Source of the DNA: Aminipila sp963524205
GTDB lineage: Bacteria > Bacillota > Clostridia > Peptostreptococcales > Anaerovoracaceae
Length of the DNA: 64,000 nt
Direction: 5' to 3'
Assembly: GCA_963524205.1 (NCBI GenBank)
Contig: CAURED010000008.1
Span: forward strand, 62,001-126,000
A program made the translations under genes and the position numbers. The notes beneath the pieces were generated by a model that made no database searches, had not been told where the DNA came from, and was given only the letters and a program-made list of their open reading frames with translations. Positions 26,518 to 35,395 of the stretch are shown here, piece after piece; positions within the stretch are counted from its first letter, which is position 1, and each line of letters begins with the position of its first letter.

Positions 26518-27921
26518 ATGGATTTACTAATCAAGGGTGGCACATTGGTAACTGCTGAATCATCGTTTAAAGCAGACATTGCAGTTTCTAATGGTAAAAT
26601 TTCGGCAATCGGAACAAATCTAAAGCCTGAACAGAAAACGGAAGTAGTGGATGCAAAGGGGAAGCTTATACTACCAGGCGCAATTGATGGTCATACACAT
26701 TTAGCAATGCCGTTTGGTGGTACGGTTTCCACAGATGACTACTATTCAGGAACAAGATCTGCTGCCTGTGGTGGAACTACTACTGTATTTGATTTTATCC
26801 TTCAGGCAAAGGGTGAACCTATGCTTGATGCAATTAAGAGGAGAAACGACCTGGCAGCACCTGATGCTGCAGTTGACTATTCTTTCCACATTGGAGTGTC
26901 AGATGTTTCAACAAAAGAATTACTGGATTCTATGGAAGATGCAGTAAAAGTAGGTATACCATCATTTAAAGTATTTATGGTGTATGACTTTGGCGTAGAT
27001 GATGGATCTTTTTATAAGGTTCTGCAAAAATCTGCTAAAATTGGCGCATTAGTTGGGGTTCATGCTGAAAATAGAGATGTAAATAATGTTCTTATTCAGC
27101 AGTATCTTGAAGAGGGAAAAATAGAAGCATGGTGGCATTACATGTCTAAAAATGAAGAGGTTGAAGGAGAAGCTGATGTAAGAGCTATAAACCTTGCTAA
27201 AATGGCAGGAACCTCTCTTTACATAGTACATCTTGCTAATAAGCAGGGTATGGAGGCCGTAACTCAAGCCAGAGATGAAGGATACCCTATTTTTGCGGAA
27301 ACTTGTCCACAATATTTGCATTTTACCAGTGATGTTTATAAAAGAAAAAGAGGCAGAGACTTTGTATGCTCACCACCAATGAAGGGTAAGACATCGCAAG
27401 ACGCTCTTTGGGAAGGTATAAAACGTGGAGACATCACAACTATTGCTACCGACCATTGTCCGTTTACACAGGCTGAAAAGGATTGGGGAATAACCACTAA
27501 GGATGGTAAACCAGGTAATTTCACTACTATTCCAAATGGGTGTGCAGGCATTGAGAATATGTATCCTTACATGTTGTCAGAGGCAAATAAAGGAGCAATT
27601 ACTTTCAATAAAGCTGTGGAACTTTGTGCTGCAAATCCAGCTAAGTTGTTTGGACTTGAAGATCAAAAAGGAAGCCTTCAAGTGGGTCTGGATGCAGATA
27701 TTGTTATTTATGACAAGAAGAAAGACTTTGTTATAACAAATGATGCAATGCATGGCGAAACGGACCACACTATTTGGGAAGGCGTTAAAATAAAAGGATA
27801 CCCCGTTGCTACCTATAGCAGGGGCAGGTTAGTATTTAAAGAAGGTGAATTTTTAGGTGATAGGGGCGGCGGAAAGCTTATTAAATGCAAACCTATTAAG
27901 TTTAACGGCCCACAATTATAA
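26518..27921 (+). CDS. hydA: Dihydropyrimidinase / D-hydantoinase
   Basis: This cyclic-amide hydrolase of the amidohydrolase superfamily has 467 aa. The metal site is complete: DGHTH near residue 60, the bridging carbamylated Lys in PSFKVFMVY near 150, HAEN and HLANKQG histidines, and the Asp in ATDHCPF. It hydrolyses dihydropyrimidines or hydantoins to N-carbamoyl amino acids. No carbamoylase or dihydropyrimidine dehydrogenase gene is adjacent in this window. It is in an operon with the NCS1 permease, and its last bases overlap convergent nth by 6 bp. Confidence 0.93.
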   Translation: MDLLIKGGTLVTAESSFKADIAVSNGKISAIGTNLKPEQKTEVVDAKGKLILPGAIDGHTHLAMPFGGTVSTDDYYSGTRSAACGGTTTVFDFILQAKGEPMLDAIKRRNDLAAPDAAVDYSFHIGVSDVSTKELLDSMEDAVKVGIPSFKVFMVYDFGVDDGSFYKVLQKSAKIGALVGVHAENRDVNNVLIQQYLEEGKIEAWWHYMSKNEEVEGEADVRAINLAKMAGTSLYIVHLANKQGMEAVTQARDEGYPIFAETCPQYLHFTSDVYKRKRGRDFVCSPPMKGKTSQDALWEGIKRGDITTIATDHCPFTQAEKDWGITTKDGKPGNFTTIPNGCAGIENMYPYMLSEANKGAITFNKAVELCAANPAKLFGLEDQKGSLQVGLDADIVIYDKKKDFVITNDAMHGETDHTIWEGVKIKGYPVATYSRGRLVFKEGEFLGDRGGGKLIKCKPIKFNGPQL

Positions 27922-28548
27922 ATTATAGGATTTACAGAATGCGGAGATTGCACAATCTTCGCATTTTGGTTTTCTTGCATCACAGCAATAGCGGCCATGA
28001 AAAATCAGACTATGGTGAGCTCGTGACCATCTTTCTTCTGGTATTACTTTCATTAGAGCTAGCTCTGTTTTTAATACATCTTTTTCATGAACTAAACCTA
28101 TGCGGTTGGAAACCCTGAAGACATGAGTGTCTACAGCTATTCGTTGGTGGCCAAAACCTACAGACAATACTACATTGGCGGTTTTACGTCCCACACCAGG
28201 CAATGCAATTAATTTGTCGTAATCTTCAGGAACTTGTCCGTTATATTCTGAAATTAAAGTTTTACATAAAGATAAAACATTTTTGGATTTTGTTTTATAC
28301 ATTCCTATTCTTTTTATTATATTTTGAATTTCTTCCTCCCTGGCAAGTGCCATAGAGTCAGCATCCGGATATTTTGTAAATAACTCTTCTGTGACTAAAT
28401 TAACACTTTTATCTGTAGTTTGTGCGGAAAGAACAACTGCAACCAAAAGTTGAAAAATTGAATTATGATTTAACGCACAATCTGCATCTGGATACATTTC
28501 TTCTAATTTATCTAAAAGTTCATTTATTTTTAGCTTTGTTAATCTCAT
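27916..28548 (-). CDS. nth: Endonuclease III
   Basis: This base-excision repair glycosylase/AP lyase has 210 aa. It has the helix-hairpin-helix LPGVGRKTANVVL with catalytic Lys, the catalytic Asp in VDTHVFRVSNRIGL, and the C-terminal [4Fe-4S] loop C-x6-C-x2-C-x5-C (CDARKPKCEDCAISAFC). The ATG at 28548 with a G-rich ribosome site is preferred over a start 23 codons earlier. The codons for the cluster loop double as the terminator of the convergent hydA gene. Confidence 0.96.
   Translation of the reverse strand: MRLTKLKINELLDKLEEMYPDADCALNHNSIFQLLVAVVLSAQTTDKSVNLVTEELFTKYPDADSMALAREEEIQNIIKRIGMYKTKSKNVLSLCKTLISEYNGQVPEDYDKLIALPGVGRKTANVVLSVGFGHQRIAVDTHVFRVSNRIGLVHEKDVLKTELALMKVIPEERWSRAHHSLIFHGRYCCDARKPKCEDCAISAFCKSYNL
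27938..27970 (+). terminator. Terminator of the permease-hydA operon, inside the nth coding region
   Basis: A 12-bp stem (27938-27949 with 27954-27965, one G-U pair) with a GCAC loop runs into TTTTGGTTTTC. It lies 16 bp after the hydA stop and within the antisense of the nth iron-sulphur loop codons. Confidence 0.65.
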
Positions 28549-28636
28549 ATTTTTATTACCCCCCAATTGTTTTATTATATACCCATTTAAATAAATAATG
28601 TAACAATAAAAGTACAAACAGTGGGGTTATGAATGA

Positions 28637-28665
28637 TTGACAATGGTATATTTTTGCATTATTAT
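28637..28665 (+). promoter_or_regulatory. Predicted sigma-A promoter of the RND efflux operon
   Basis: TTGACA (28637-28642) and TATTAT (28660-28665) have a 17-bp spacer. A TATAAT three bases further right would need a 20-bp spacer. The leader to the TTG start at 28732 is about 60 nt. Confidence 0.7.
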
Positions 28666-28674
28666 AATAAAGTC

Positions 28675-28690
28675 TGACCGATGGGTCGGC
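28675..28690. promoter_or_regulatory. Candidate TetR operator at the RND operon start site
   Basis: TGACCGATGGGTCGGC contains two overlapping perfect inverted repeats (GACC/GGTC and CCGA/TCGG), about 10 bp after the -10 box and so near +1. This GC-rich palindrome stands out in AT-rich DNA and resembles TetR-family sites. The tetR gene is the last gene of the operon. Confidence 0.6.
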
Positions 28691-28731
28691 TTAGTATTAA
28701 AAGCGACATACTATTTTAGGGGGTAAATATT

Positions 28732-29862
28732 TTGAAAACAAAAAAAGAAACAACAACTTTGAATGAAATAACAGAAGATAATACGGTAGAAGTATTAGAA
28801 CAGAAGGCAAAAAAGAAAAAAACAAATAAGGTTATTACAATTATAGCTGCTATATTTATAATTGGCCTTGTTATTTTTAGAATTGTTACATCTATGGCTG
28901 CACCTGAGACTGAACAGGAATCAGCAGTAAATGTTAAGACGGCTTTAGCAGAGAAAATGTCTATAAATACAACTTCGCCTATTACAGGGAGAGTTGAACC
29001 TATAGAAGAAGTAAGCATTGTTCCCCTTGCGTCTGGAGAGATTACTGCAGTATATGTGGAAATTGGAGACAAGGTATCTAAAGGAATGACACTTTTTCAG
29101 ATTGATGGAACCCAGCTTTCTACAACATATAATCAAGCAAAAGAAGGCCTTAATGTTGCCAAGTCTTCTTATGATCGAATAAGTACATTATATAAGGAAG
29201 GCGCAGTATCATATCAGGACTATGAACAGGCGCAGGCAGCTTATTTAAACGCACAACAGACATTTACAGCAGCAGGTGATGCTTATAGCAACTGCACGGT
29301 TACTTCACCTATAAACGGATACGTTACATCAAAAAATATAGCTGTGGGGAGTATAGCATCACCGGCAGCACCAGCTATGACTGTTGCAGATGTAAGTAAA
29401 CTTCAGATAAATACAAATGTATCAGAGTATATAGTAAATGATTTAAAGGTTGGTGATACCGTTGATGTATACATATCAACATTGGGAAAAGATGCTTATA
29501 AAGGTGTTATTGAAGCTATTTCGCCGGCACCAGCAGCTGGAGACCTTACTTATCCAATAAAAATTTCAATTAGTGATGATGCCGGTCAGATTAAAGCTGG
29601 TATGTTTGCTGAAATAAGAATCATTTCATCTGAAAAAGAAGATACATTATGTGTACCTTCTGACAGTGTAATCATGAAAAATGGTACATCTGTAGTGGTT
29701 ACTCTAGAGAAGGGCAGTGTCCCTAAATATAATGAAGTAACTACAGGTATAGATAATGGTAAATATGTGGAAATTCTTTCTGGCATAAAGGAAGGTGAGA
29801 CGATCGTTATATCAGGTCAACAGTATGTTACAGAGGGCACCCCTGTTAATATTACAAAATAG
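28732..29862 (+). CDS. RND efflux adaptor subunit (membrane fusion protein)
   Basis: This 376-aa HlyD/AcrA-like adaptor starts at TTG, 8 bp after AGGGGG. It has a lysine-rich cytoplasmic N terminus, one membrane anchor at about 39-60 (VITIIAAIFIIGLVIF), a split biotinyl-lipoyl domain (VSIVPLASGEITAVYVEIGD and CTVTSPINGYVTSKNIAVG), a short alpha-hairpin and a beta-barrel domain. Adaptors in monoderms lack an outer-membrane partner. It stands 18 bp before the RND permease gene. Confidence 0.92.
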   Translation: MKTKKETTTLNEITEDNTVEVLEQKAKKKKTNKVITIIAAIFIIGLVIFRIVTSMAAPETEQESAVNVKTALAEKMSINTTSPITGRVEPIEEVSIVPLASGEITAVYVEIGDKVSKGMTLFQIDGTQLSTTYNQAKEGLNVAKSSYDRISTLYKEGAVSYQDYEQAQAAYLNAQQTFTAAGDAYSNCTVTSPINGYVTSKNIAVGSIASPAAPAMTVADVSKLQINTNVSEYIVNDLKVGDTVDVYISTLGKDAYKGVIEAISPAPAAGDLTYPIKISISDDAGQIKAGMFAEIRIISSEKEDTLCVPSDSVIMKNGTSVVVTLEKGSVPKYNEVTTGIDNGKYVEILSGIKEGETIVISGQQYVTEGTPVNITK

Positions 29863-29880
29863 TAGAATAGAGGTGTAAAT

Positions 29881-32800
29881 ATGAATTTAGCTAGTGTATC
29901 AATAAAACGGCCAATTGCAACCATTATGCTGATGCTTATGGTAGTTATATTAGGAGCCGCTTCTTTAATCGGATTACCACAGGATTTATTCCCTAAGATA
30001 GAATATCCCGTGGCTCTTGTTATAACTACATATGGAAATGCATCACCTGAAGAGGTTGAAAAAATGGTAACTGAACCTTTGGAACAATCTCTTGCTTCTG
30101 TTGAAGGTCTGGATGAAATGATGTCTATGAGTATGCCGGGACAATCAATAGTTATGATACAGTTTCAAATGGATACAGATATGAACTTTGCGACCTTAAA
30201 TATGCGTGAAAAGATAGCCATGGTAGAAAGTTACTTACCTGATGATGCAGGTGATCCTATGGTTATGAAAATGGATATGGATGCTATACCTATTACACAA
30301 ATTTACGTATCGGGGGATATGCCATTAAGCCAGTTAAATAATCAGGTTGAAGACAATGTAGTTAATTATTTCGAAAGAGTTGCAGGAGTAGCGTCTGTTA
30401 ATGTAATGGGCGGCGTTGATCAAGAAGTTGCTGTAAAAGTAAGGCAAGATAAATTGTCCGGTTATGGCATGACTTTAGCACAGATTGCACAAATCCTGGC
30501 AGCAGAAAATATTAACATGCCAAGTGGTGATGTATCAAAAGGGGATACAGAAATCGTGGTAAGAACCATGGGTGAATTTAAATCAGTAGATGACATTAAG
30601 AATTTACCTATCACATTAAAGGACAGAAGCATAGTAAGATTAGGTGACATAGCATCTATTTCTGATACTTACCAGGAACAGGAATCTGTCAGCAGAATTG
30701 ATGGAAAAACTGCTGTAGGTATATTTATAACAAAACAGTCAGATGCAAATACGGTATCAACTTCCAAAGCTGTTTTAAAAGAAATGAAAGAATTACAGAC
30801 GAAGTTTCCGGGCTTAACGTTCACTGTTGGATTTAATCAGGCTGATTTTATTGAAAATTCTATTAGTTCAGTTTCGGAATCAGCTATTTTAGGAGCTATA
30901 CTAGCTGTACTGGTGGTATTCCTTTTCCTTAAAAATGTACGTTCTACTTTGGTTATAGCATTATCGATTCCTACTTCATTGTTAACTACCTTTGCACTTA
31001 TGAAAGCAACGGGAATGACATTAAACATGATAACGCTATGTTCGCTTACAATAGCGGTTGGTATGCTGGTAGACGACTCCATTGTAGTTCTTGAAAATAT
31101 ATTCAGAATAAGACAGGAAACCAGCAGTGCAGAAGAAGCCGCAGAAAAGGGAAGTAAGGAAATCTTTCTTGCTGTTGTATCCTCTACTCTGTCTAAAATA
31201 GTAGTATTTCTGCCAATTGCACTTAGTGGAGGCATTACAGGTATGATGTTTAAAGATTTCTGCTTTACTATTATCATAGCACTGCTGGCCTCTTTGGTAG
31301 TATCTCTTACTGTTGTTCCAATGCTTTGCTCAAGATTATTAACAAAAGGTATGTCCACCGATTATATACGATTTGGCAAACATAGATATAAATTCAGGTA
31401 TATTCAGAAATTCACACAGTTTATTGAAGATTTAAAGGAATCCTACGGTCAGTTCATGAAAAAAGCCTTGAATATGCGTAAACGTGTTATTGCTGTATGT
31501 GTTGCTGTATTTGTCATATCCATTGCATTAGTAGGAGTTGTGGGAACAGAACTTATGCCGGAATCTGATGAAGGAACTTTTACAATAAATGTAGATGTAC
31601 CTTATGGTACCTCCTTGAAAGATAAGGATAAGGTATTGACTGAAATTGAGAGTTATGTCATGACTATTCCGGAGATGGAACATTGTACGGTAGATATAGG
31701 ACAAACAAGTATGATGTCTTTTGGAGACAGCTGCAGCTTAAGTGTTACACTTGTTGGTAAGCAGGAAAGAAAACGAAGCACAAAGGAAATTGTAAGACAG
31801 TCCAAGAAAGATCTAGCGCATTTTACTGGAGCAGAACTTGATATAAAAGAATCTTCATCAATGTCCTTTGGAATGGGTACAGATTCAGATTTGGCCATAG
31901 ATATAAAAGGTAAAGAGCTTGAGGTACTTGATAAGATTGGCAGCGAACTTTGTGATAAGATTGAAAACGTAGAAAACGTTGTATCTGCTGAAGTAGATAG
32001 TTCGGAAGGGGATCCCGAAGTAAAAGTCATACTGAACAGGAGTACAGCTGCTTACTATGGCATTACGGCATCACAGCTTGCCAATGGACTATCAACTGCT
32101 CTTTCTGGTTCAACAGCTACAAAATTAAAGATTGATGGGGAAGAAATTGAGGTAAACCTTTCTTTACCAGATGCGTATAGCGACTCTGTTGATAATATGA
32201 AACAAATTACGATTACTGGATCTTCAGGATTATCTGTCCCGGTGGGACAGATCGCAGATTTTGAATTTGATAATTCTCCAAGTAGCGTAAATAGAATGAA
32301 CCAGCAGAGATATATAACCATTGCAGTGGATATACAGGGTAATGATTTAGGAAAAGTTTCTAAGGACGTTCTCAAAATTGTAAACAATTACCAGTTCCCT
32401 GACGGATATATCTATGAAGCAGGTGGCCAGCAAGAGCAGATGATGGAATCATTTAGAAGTTTAGGATTGGCATTACTAGTTGCTTTAGCACTGGTATATT
32501 TGGTGTTCGCAGCACAGTTTGAATCTATTACACTACCTATTATGGTTATGATGTCTATACCATTTGCAATGTCAGGAGCATTTTTAGCATTATTTATAAC
32601 TGGCACATCTTTATCAATGGTATCTTTTTTAGGATTAATTATGTTGGCGGGAATTGTAGTAAACAATGCTATTCTGCTTCTTGAATTTATTAATCAAAAT
32701 AAACTAAAGATGGGCAGAGATGAGGCTTTAGTAGAGGCAGGCAAGATAAGACTCAGACCAATACTTATGGGCGCAGGTACTACAGTTATGGGTATGGTTC

Positions 32801-33027
32801 CAATGGCAATGGGTTCAGGTGAAGGAGGCGAAACTTTAGCACCTATGGCAATTTCTATTATAGGCGGACTTATTGCTTCAACTATAGTTACATTAGTCTT
32901 GATTCCTGTTTTGTATGCTATTTTTGATGAAAGAAAAGTAAAAAAAGAGGCAAAGCATAAGGCGCATGATCAAATGGTATTAGAACTTGAAGCAAAATGG
33001 CATAAAGAGGATTCCCAAAATGTATAG
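29881..33027 (+). CDS. RND family efflux permease (AcrB/HAE-type)
   Basis: This 1048-aa proton-driven exporter has the duplicated layout of helix 1, a large extracytoplasmic loop, helices 2-6, then repeat. The start VSIKRPIATIMLMLMVVILG and IPTSLLTTFALMKATG, GMLVDDSIVVLENIFR (with the paired Asp residues of helix 4), and the C-terminal NAILLLEFINQ and RLRPILMGAGTTVMGMVPMA are standard. Substrates could be drugs, bile salts, lipids or metabolites. Its end overlaps the tetR start by 8 bp. Confidence 0.95.
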   Translation: MNLASVSIKRPIATIMLMLMVVILGAASLIGLPQDLFPKIEYPVALVITTYGNASPEEVEKMVTEPLEQSLASVEGLDEMMSMSMPGQSIVMIQFQMDTDMNFATLNMREKIAMVESYLPDDAGDPMVMKMDMDAIPITQIYVSGDMPLSQLNNQVEDNVVNYFERVAGVASVNVMGGVDQEVAVKVRQDKLSGYGMTLAQIAQILAAENINMPSGDVSKGDTEIVVRTMGEFKSVDDIKNLPITLKDRSIVRLGDIASISDTYQEQESVSRIDGKTAVGIFITKQSDANTVSTSKAVLKEMKELQTKFPGLTFTVGFNQADFIENSISSVSESAILGAILAVLVVFLFLKNVRSTLVIALSIPTSLLTTFALMKATGMTLNMITLCSLTIAVGMLVDDSIVVLENIFRIRQETSSAEEAAEKGSKEIFLAVVSSTLSKIVVFLPIALSGGITGMMFKDFCFTIIIALLASLVVSLTVVPMLCSRLLTKGMSTDYIRFGKHRYKFRYIQKFTQFIEDLKESYGQFMKKALNMRKRVIAVCVAVFVISIALVGVVGTELMPESDEGTFTINVDVPYGTSLKDKDKVLTEIESYVMTIPEMEHCTVDIGQTSMMSFGDSCSLSVTLVGKQERKRSTKEIVRQSKKDLAHFTGAELDIKESSSMSFGMGTDSDLAIDIKGKELEVLDKIGSELCDKIENVENVVSAEVDSSEGDPEVKVILNRSTAAYYGITASQLANGLSTALSGSTATKLKIDGEEIEVNLSLPDAYSDSVDNMKQITITGSSGLSVPVGQIADFEFDNSPSSVNRMNQQRYITIAVDIQGNDLGKVSKDVLKIVNNYQFPDGYIYEAGGQQEQMMESFRSLGLALLVALALVYLVFAAQFESITLPIMVMMSIPFAMSGAFLALFITGTSLSMVSFLGLIMLAGIVVNNAILLLEFINQNKLKMGRDEALVEAGKIRLRPILMGAGTTVMGMVPMAMGSGEGGETLAPMAISIIGGLIASTIVTLVLIPVLYAIFDERKVKKEAKHKAHDQMVLELEAKWHKEDSQNV

Positions 33028-33634
33028 TTGTAAGGAAACAAAGAAACAAAAAATATTAGAAGCTGCTTATCTGCTATTCAGTGAGAATGGATATAAGCAG
33101 ACTAAAATTTCAGATATTGCTGCTACAGCAGGCATCGGCAAGGGAACTGTTTATGAATATTTTGACAGTAAAGAATCTTTGTTGATAGACATTTTTTCAA
33201 CAGGCATTGAAGAATATATGGCTAATTGTGAAAGAATAGTAGAATCAGAAGGCACTCAGACAGAGAAATTGATGGAATTAATAAAGCTTGAATCAAAGTA
33301 CACAGAGGAAAATGGCACACGAATGATGAAGTTGTCTATGATGATTTTAGATACTAGTGATGGCTTGTCAGTTAATTTTATGAAAAAAATGAGCGACCTT
33401 TGGAACGAGAAATATAGATTTGTTTATCAGATTCTAGCAAAGGGCATTGATAAAGGCGAATTCAGAAAAATGAATACAGAGATTGCATGTATATCCATAA
33501 TGGGAACAGTAGGAGGATATTTGAATATCAAATATGGATTTAGCACATTGCCTGACATAATATTACCGCTTGACGTGAATACTCTTGAAATTCAGGAGCT
33601 TATAGAGCTTATATTAAAGGGAATACAAGCGTGA
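33020..33634 (+). CDS. TetR/AcrR family repressor of the RND operon
   Basis: This 204-aa regulator has an N-terminal helix-turn-helix (KISDIAATAGIGKGTVYEYFDSKESLL) and a variable ligand domain. The ATG at 33020 overlaps the end of the permease gene, with AGAGG 9 bp upstream. In-frame codons to its left lie within the permease gene. It is expected to repress its own operon through the palindrome at 28675, which is inferred from linkage. Confidence 0.92.
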   Translation: MYSCKETKKQKILEAAYLLFSENGYKQTKISDIAATAGIGKGTVYEYFDSKESLLIDIFSTGIEEYMANCERIVESEGTQTEKLMELIKLESKYTEENGTRMMKLSMMILDTSDGLSVNFMKKMSDLWNEKYRFVYQILAKGIDKGEFRKMNTEIACISIMGTVGGYLNIKYGFSTLPDIILPLDVNTLEIQELIELILKGIQA

Positions 33635-33676
33635 AGCTAGTATGAAAGATGTGGCATTGCACTATGCCAGCACAAT

Positions 33677-33710
33677 AAAAGCAGTTGGGAAACCAACTGC
33701 TTTTATATAT
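33677..33710. terminator. Bidirectional terminator between tetR and the SEC-C gene
   Basis: A perfect 12-bp stem (AAAAGCAGTTGG / CCAACTGCTTTT) with a GAAA loop at 33677-33704 is flanked by T-rich sequence on both strands. Confidence 0.9.
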
Positions 33711-33713
33711 TAA

Positions 33714-34214
33714 TTATTTATTTGCGCCACAGCACTTTTTATATTTTTTGCCGCTGCCACAAGTGCAGGGATCATTTCTACCAGGCTCTTTTTCTTTTAC
33801 TATAGTTTTGGATTTTTTGAATTCTTTTACGATTTCCTCTCTCTCTTCTATAGGAAGAACTTTGTCCCAAGCCGGAATTGAATATAAATAGTCAGCTTCA
33901 GCACCAAGCATATTAAAGAAAAGTTTTTCAAAATCGATGTCTAACTTAATTTCAGTATTTTCATCATATTCTTCAATTTTCATTTCATTCTTTAAACTTG
34001 TATTAATGCCATCAAGAAACCCCATAAAAATAACTGGATCTGCTTCATATTTATCTACAAGTCCCTGAAAAGTTCCTGCAGGAGCTTTTTTATGATTTTC
34101 TAAGATATCTGTATAAATCTTTGTTTCTGTAGAACTGTATTTTTCCCAAAAATCAGTGAATGTTTCATCTGTCTGATTATCAATCAAATTTTGCCATTTT
34201 TCATATAAACTCAT
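33714..34214 (-). CDS. SEC-C motif protein of unknown function
   Basis: This 166-aa protein has an uncharacterised acidic helical N-terminal part and a C-terminal zinc-binding SEC-C motif (GRNDPCTCGSGKKYKKCC), the module found at the SecA C terminus and in many stand-alone proteins. The motif can contact SecB or ribosomes in SecA, but the role here is unknown. The ATG at 34214 is favoured by AGGTG 7 bp upstream. It lies 14 bp downstream of hom and is probably co-transcribed with it. Confidence 0.8.
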   Translation of the reverse strand: MSLYEKWQNLIDNQTDETFTDFWEKYSSTETKIYTDILENHKKAPAGTFQGLVDKYEADPVIFMGFLDGINTSLKNEMKIEEYDENTEIKLDIDFEKLFFNMLGAEADYLYSIPAWDKVLPIEEREEIVKEFKKSKTIVKEKEPGRNDPCTCGSGKKYKKCCGANK

Positions 34215-34228
34215 TTGTTTCACCTCTA

Positions 34229-35203
34229 TTATTTATTATATAATTTTTTTGCGATTTCGAGCACATCACCCATAACAGCACTTCCTGTTGGGAGCGGGCC
34301 CGCTCCTTTGCCATAAAACATTAACTCACCAACTGCATTGCCAGTTACATATACAGCATTAAATTCGTTACTTACAGATGCAAGAGGGTGGGAATTATTT
34401 AGTAACATAGGTTTTACGCTATAATCTATGTTATCACCTTCTTTATGAGCATAAGCAATAAGTTTTATTTTACTGCTTTCAGCTTTTGCAGCTTCAATGT
34501 CTTTCTGTGTAATACTGCTGATTCCTTTAGTTGGAATATCTTTAGGAGCAACATATGTATTAAACATTATTGATATAAGAATGGATAGCTTATTTGCAAC
34601 GTCAATACCTTCAACGTCTGCAGTTGGATCAGCTTCCGCAAATCCTAATTCTTGAGCTTTCTTAAGTACGTCTTCGTATTTTAAACCAAACTCGGTCATT
34701 TGTGTGAGAATGTAGTTAGTAGTGCCGTTTACAATTCCCTGAACTTCGACGAAATCATTTGCTTGAAGAACGGTGGTAAGAGCATTAATAATTGGAATAC
34801 CTCCCCCTACACTAGCCTCATATCTAAATTCTACACCATTTGCTTTTGCTACATCTGTTAGTTTCTGGAAATTTGCAGCTACAGCCGCTTTGTTTGCGGT
34901 TACTACACTTTTCTTATTTTTCATAGCATCAAGCATAAAAGTAGTAGCGGGTTCAATACCGCCTAAGAGTTCGATAACGATGTCTATATCAGAATCCTTA
35001 AAAATTTCATCAGGATCTTGTGTGAATTGCTCTGGGCAAACAGTGATAGCTCTTTCTCTAGTAGTATCTCTTTCTAGAATTTTACTGATTTCAAGATTAA
35101 GACCGGTTGCCTTAGTAATTTGCACTTTATTCATTTCAAGGGTTTTGTAAGTGCCAGTTCCAATGTTACCTAAACCTAGTAGTCCTATTTTAACTGTTTT
35201 CAT
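34229..35203 (-). CDS. hom: Homoserine dehydrogenase, short form without ACT domain
   Basis: This enzyme reduces aspartate semialdehyde to homoserine for threonine and methionine synthesis. The 324 aa contain the Rossmann motif GLLGLGNIGTGTY, the catalytic segment GGGIPIINAL and NGTTNYILTQM, and EADPTADVEGIDVANKLSIL. The usual C-terminal ACT domain of the 420-440-aa enzyme is absent, so threonine feedback through that domain is not expected. GGAGGT precedes the ATG at 35203. Confidence 0.94.
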   Translation of the reverse strand: MKTVKIGLLGLGNIGTGTYKTLEMNKVQITKATGLNLEISKILERDTTRERAITVCPEQFTQDPDEIFKDSDIDIVIELLGGIEPATTFMLDAMKNKKSVVTANKAAVAANFQKLTDVAKANGVEFRYEASVGGGIPIINALTTVLQANDFVEVQGIVNGTTNYILTQMTEFGLKYEDVLKKAQELGFAEADPTADVEGIDVANKLSILISIMFNTYVAPKDIPTKGISSITQKDIEAAKAESSKIKLIAYAHKEGDNIDYSVKPMLLNNSHPLASVSNEFNAVYVTGNAVGELMFYGKGAGPLPTGSAVMGDVLEIAKKLYNK

Positions 35204-35345
35204 TTTTATACCTCCAAGATAGTTTCGTGCCGGCAACGCCGTTTTAAATCGTAGAAAATATTATATACTATTTAAATGTGTTTGTCTTTAATTTTTTGGA
35301 TTTTTAGAAAGTAAAGGGGTAAATAGTGTTTTTTTGTATTAAATA

Positions 35346-35368
35346 TGCTAAAATATATTTGTATACAA
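35346..35368 (+). promoter_or_regulatory. Extended -10 promoter with palindrome TTGTATACAA ahead of trmL
   Basis: TGCTAAAAT (35346-35354) is an extended -10 element, and the perfect palindrome TTGTATACAA follows at 35359-35368, at the expected +1. The core matches the acn operator core. No good -35 is seen. Confidence 0.4.
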
Positions 35369-35395
35369 CATGATTTTAGAATGGAAGGTGAAAAT

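Noticed and set aside
33652..33669. TGGCAT-N6-ATGCCA as a sigma-54 (-24/-12) promoter
   Set aside because: The GG and GC doublets are one base too far apart, and the site lies downstream of tetR just before a terminator. It is simply an inverted repeat of unknown meaning.
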